Assembly (NCBI GenBank): GCA_030825745.1
Contig: JAPJPH010000036.1
Location: forward strand, 1-8,626
Source: Anaerococcus sp.
Lineage (GTDB): Bacteria; Bacillota; Clostridia; Tissierellales; Peptoniphilaceae
Length of the DNA: 8,626 nt
Direction: 5' to 3'
The notes under the pieces were generated by a model that was not told where the DNA came from, searched no databases, and worked only from the letters and a program-made list of their open reading frames with translations. The position numbers and the translations under genes are program-made. This document shows positions 6,202-8,626 of this stretch, piece by piece (position 1 is the stretch's first letter; each line of letters begins with the position of its first letter).

Positions 6202-6378
6202 CTACCCTTACTAATCAATGGATCACTTATAATAAATAAGATTTTTATTATATACTTTGTAATACCTGTCACATTCTTTACATTAAAAACCGTCTATAAG
6301 CTTAACTGTGAGCATAAATACCGGAATGGAGAAGATGATAAAGTATTAATATTTTGGGATATTCGTTTAAAATCTTAG
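6202..6378 (+). other. 58-codon open frame without a start, possible gene relic
   Basis: After a TAG at 6199-6201 the frame stays open to TAG 6376-6378. It begins with a hydrophobic stretch (IINKIFIIYFVIPVTFF), then a charged part containing CEHKYRNGEDDKVLIFWDIR. No ATG, GTG or TTG start lies in it. The charged half looks more protein-like than random AT-rich sequence, but I recognise no family. It may be chance. Confidence 0.2.
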
Positions 6379-6962
6379 AGGCAACGTCGATTGTTCTCTA
6401 CCTTAGAAGATACATAAATACATTTATCGTATAAAGCCTAGTATCTTTACAGCTTATTAAAATCTTTGATATTTATTTTTCTACATATTAAAATTTGTTA
6501 TTAATTATTTAAGATCTTATATCTTTCTATTAATACCAATCTCAAAATCAATAGATTTCATAAAAGAGAACAGAAAGGTAATCTAATTTTCTAAATGTTA
6601 GTAAAAGTCAAAAATTTCACTAATAGAAAACTTAACCTCATTAAGTTCATGGTGAGAAATACTAAAACTCAAAACATCAATCAAAAAAATAAAGATTTTT
6701 TAATTCATAACAAGATAAAATCTCCAAGTTACAAAGAGTATCTGATGAATCAGACAGAATAAAATCTTATCATTATTAAATTCAGACTTGCATAATTTTG
6801 ATAATTATTAAAAAATATCTATTACATCTTTTATTTGGTCATAAAAGCCTCATTTAAAATCAGCTTATTGTGATTTGACTACATTAATACAATTTAAAGT
6901 AAAATAATCCACGTATTATTATCAAGTTTTATTTTCAGTAGATAAGTCCGCTACCATATATA

Positions 6963-7190
6963 TTATATCTTCAGAAATTGGTTATTTTTAATGATCTTTA
7001 TAACTAATTTCAAAATCATGATAAAAATCCTTGTTATTTTATAAGAAATAAGAAAACTACATACCAGAACGGAATAATAGTCGTCAGTCAAATCATCACG
7101 ATATTTATTTTGAAAAATTTTAATAACATCAGAAATTCCAAATAGGTATGAATATTTAATGTCATATAGTATACCTTTTAATGATATAAA
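6963..7190 (-). other. 75-codon open frame without a proper start, possible relic of a PRD-type regulator
   Basis: On the minus strand the frame runs from after TAA (7193-7191) to TAA (6965-6963). It contains IFQNKYRDDLTDDYYSVLVC followed by SFLISYKITR, which resembles the start of a PTS regulation domain. Just beyond, in another frame, PISEDIIYMVADL resembles the usual end of such a domain (ISEDEIxYxxxHL). The only early start is TTG at codon 34, without a ribosome site. Stops in the second frame occur at about the background rate, so this is suggestive only. Confidence 0.22.
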
Positions 7191-7303
7191 TTATGAAATT
7201 AATATGATAATAGATAATAATCTTAATTTTTATATGATATTTATTTTAGAGATTCTACACTTACGTTAATAAATGTTCACAATGGATGTTGAAATTAGTG
7301 TAA

Positions 7304-7332
7304 TTGACCATGGTTTTTTGATGTTATATAAT
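7304..7332 (+). promoter_or_regulatory. sigma-A promoter of the PRD regulator gene
   Basis: TTGACC (7304-7309), 17 bp and a perfect TATAAT (7327-7332). Expected start near 7339, giving a leader of about 40 nt. Confidence 0.85.
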
Positions 7333-7338
7333 CATGTC

Positions 7339-7355
7339 TAATAGATGATCTATTA
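7339..7355. promoter_or_regulatory. 17-bp palindrome at the transcription start, candidate operator
   Basis: TAATAGAT-G-ATCTATTA has perfect 8-bp arms around one base. It begins at the expected start site of the PRD regulator transcript, where a bound protein would repress. With a one-base centre it suits DNA binding better than an RNA hairpin. Confidence 0.5.
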
Positions 7356-7366
7356 ATTTATCATAG

Positions 7367-7381
7367 GGTGGTGATACAATC
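7367..7381 (+). promoter_or_regulatory. strong Shine-Dalgarno sequence before an apparent AUC start codon
   Basis: GGTGGTGAT (7367-7375) closely matches the 16S-complementary AGGAGGTGAT. Counting from its GGTGG core, 7 nt separate it from ATC at 7379-7381, where the HTH-domain reading begins. The two GTG triplets inside it are out of frame. Confidence 0.55.
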
Positions 7382-8626
7382 GAAAGACAATACAAGATAT
7401 TAAAAATACTATCTAATCATGATGTTCCAATTTCATCTAGAGAATTGAGTGATTACTTACAAGTATCCAGGCGAACGGTTTTTAAAGACATAGACAGTTT
7501 AAAATCATTAGCAAATAAATACAATATTGATATTGTTAACATTCCTTCTAAGGGCATTTTGCTAAAAAAAAATAATCAAAATAATATTAATAAATTAGAG
7601 AGATTTATTAAATCAAAGATAAATAGTGACAATTACTCGGTTGATTATAGGCGAGTGTACGTTATTAAACACACTTTTTTAACGAATAATAATATGACTT
7701 TAGATTATTTGTCTGAAAAATTTATAGTAAGTAAGACTTCAATTTATAATGATATTAAGGTTATCAATAGCATTATAGAAGGATATGGATCAAAAATAGT
7801 ATCAAATATATCAGGGATTCATTTAGTTGGAGACGAATTAAGCATTCAACGATCTTTTATAGAGATTGTATTTTATTACTCAGATAAATTTCTATGTTTA
7901 GATTCTATTAATAAAGCACAACTTTTATTTTTTGATGAAGAGATAGTTAATAGTATATACGAAGAATTGTTTCTCAAGAGTAGAAGGTTAATAGAAAATC
8001 TCCCTGATTATTATATTCAATCTTTTCTTACATCTGTCTTAACTTTATGTTCACGAGTTAATATAGGTTATCACATCGAAAATGATTTTAACTATGATAA
8101 TCCTGATTTTAAGAATTATGAGTCAGAAGAGGTTAAAATTTTCGTTGAGTTTTTAAAAGATGAAATTAGTATGAACCTTAATATTAAAGATATAACCTAT
8201 CTTAAAAAACATTTATATGCTCATAGGATGATGGATAAACAATTAAGTGATAAATCTTATAATTCTCTCATAGTTAATAAATTCATTGAAAGGGTTAGCA
8301 AGATCGAAGGAGTGGATTTTAGCAATAACGAAGAGTTAATTAGAGCGCTATCATATCATATCTCAGCTATGGTTGAGAGGCTAAAATTAGGAATTCACAT
8401 ACAAAACCCTCTTTTGAAAAGTTTGCGTCGAGAGTATAAAACTTTATTTAGTATAATTTGGTATTCAGCAAATATATTGGAAGACTTCTTTAAGATAAAG
8501 ATGAATGATGATGAAGTATCTTTGATTTTAATATATTTTCAAATCCAGAAAGAAGCCTCGAATAAGTCTAATAATATTTTAGTTGTATGCCAATATGGAG
8601 TTTCATGTGCGCAGCTTATATATAAC
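7379..8626 (+). CDS. BglG/Mga-like transcriptional regulator with HTH, PRD and EIIB-like domains (3' partial)
   Basis: 416 codons are present and the frame runs off the right edge. From the N-terminus: a DeoR-type HTH_11 (about 3-62; ISSRELSDYLQVSRRTVFKDI), a second Mga-like winged helix (about 85-140; LDYLSEKFIVSKTSIYNDI), PRD1 (about 190-290; PDYYIQSFLTSVL), PRD2 (about 300-395) with His327 (SYHISAMVERL) and His340 (LGIHIQNPLL), then the start of an EIIB-like domain (VVCQYGVSC, Cys404). Such proteins are phosphorylated by HPr and PTS enzymes on PRD histidines and the EIIB cysteine, and they activate sugar-uptake operons. The target is probably just outside the window. The frame is bounded upstream by TAG 7364-7366, and no ATG, GTG or TTG lies before the HTH. 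GGTGGTGAT (7367-7375) at ideal spacing points to ATC 7379 as the start; the next TTG (near 7445) would cut the HTH. Codon use is richer in TTA, CGA and CGT than in the genes to the left. Confidence 0.88.
   Translation, partial: MERQYKILKILSNHDVPISSRELSDYLQVSRRTVFKDIDSLKSLANKYNIDIVNIPSKGILLKKNNQNNINKLERFIKSKINSDNYSVDYRRVYVIKHTFLTNNNMTLDYLSEKFIVSKTSIYNDIKVINSIIEGYGSKIVSNISGIHLVGDELSIQRSFIEIVFYYSDKFLCLDSINKAQLLFFDEEIVNSIYEELFLKSRRLIENLPDYYIQSFLTSVLTLCSRVNIGYHIENDFNYDNPDFKNYESEEVKIFVEFLKDEISMNLNIKDITYLKKHLYAHRMMDKQLSDKSYNSLIVNKFIERVSKIEGVDFSNNEELIRALSYHISAMVERLKLGIHIQNPLLKSLRREYKTLFSIIWYSANILEDFFKIKMNDDEVSLILIYFQIQKEASNKSNNILVVCQYGVSCAQLIYN

Larger units (their letters stand above)
6166..7300. 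other. gene-poor AT-rich region, possibly decayed coding DNA
   Basis: More than 1.1 kb without an intact gene on either strand. Stop codons occur in most frames at about the rate expected for such AT-rich DNA. No tRNA, rRNA, CRISPR, transposase or clear terminal inverted repeats are visible. Two longer open stretches (6202-6378 plus, 6963-7190 minus) have no good start codon and are listed separately as possible relics. Such a length is unusual here, where gaps elsewhere are about 80-280 bp. Confidence 0.6.

Noticed and set aside
5823..6272. 149-codon minus-strand open frame
   Set aside because: Most of it lies antisense to sdaAA, which is certain, and it crosses the terminator. No ribosome site or family features.
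6595..6762. 55-codon plus-strand ORF, Lys/Asn-rich (MLVKVKNFTN...)
   Set aside because: No properly spaced ribosome site, composition typical of chance frames in AT-rich DNA, and no recognisable motif.
6166..7300. Insertion sequence, CRISPR array or tRNA cluster in the long gap
   Set aside because: No evenly spaced repeats, transposase motifs, paired terminal inverted repeats or cloverleaf pattern seen.

Overview
The window looks like chromosomal DNA from an AT-rich, Gram-positive anaerobe. The [4Fe-4S] two-subunit L-serine dehydratase, strong AGGAGG-type ribosome binding sites, heavy use of AGG/AGA arginine and ATA/CTA codons, and an acidic lipoprotein beside an OmpR-type two-component system all suit Gram-positive anaerobic cocci such as Anaerococcus or Peptoniphilus. 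That placement is inference from gene content and base use, not from a marker gene.

Layout. (1) 36-353, minus strand: a small secreted lipoprotein with a low-complexity acidic/lysine tail. (2) 354-630: a divergent intergenic region with two promoters facing apart and 11-bp-spaced TTTAC/TTAA boxes, probably bound by the neighbouring response regulator. (3) 631-2401: an OmpR-family response regulator and its membrane sensor kinase, overlapping by 11 nt, with a terminator near 2498-2527. (4) 2601-3044: a stand-alone MaoC-like hot-dog protein. (5) 3127-6165: a serine-catabolic unit. It has a consensus promoter with a 23-bp A/T dyad over its -35, a roughly 115-nt leader, a sodium/amino-acid symporter gene broken by one in-frame amber codon, an intercistronic hairpin, then sdaAB and sdaAA 2 nt apart, and a strong terminator that starts inside the last stop codon. 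(6) 6166-7300: about 1.1 kb with no intact gene and only weak, possibly relic, open frames. (7) 7304-8626: a promoter, a dyad and the first 416 codons of a PRD-containing, BglG/Mga-like PTS-controlled regulator that runs off the right edge.

How the genes work together. The symporter would import serine (or a similar small neutral amino acid), and SdaAA/SdaAB would deaminate it to pyruvate and ammonia for energy. The amber codon would break uptake unless it is read through or is a sequence error. The two-component system and the acidic lipoprotein probably form an envelope-related regulatory module. The PRD regulator most likely controls a carbohydrate PTS or sugar-use operon beyond the right edge, and it differs in codon use from the genes to its left.

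The points most worth checking are the single amber codon in an otherwise intact transporter, the apparent AUC start codon of the PRD regulator behind an excellent Shine-Dalgarno sequence, the dyad centred on the serine promoter's -35, and the phased boxes between the two-component system and the lipoprotein. No clearly novel multi-gene system is visible.
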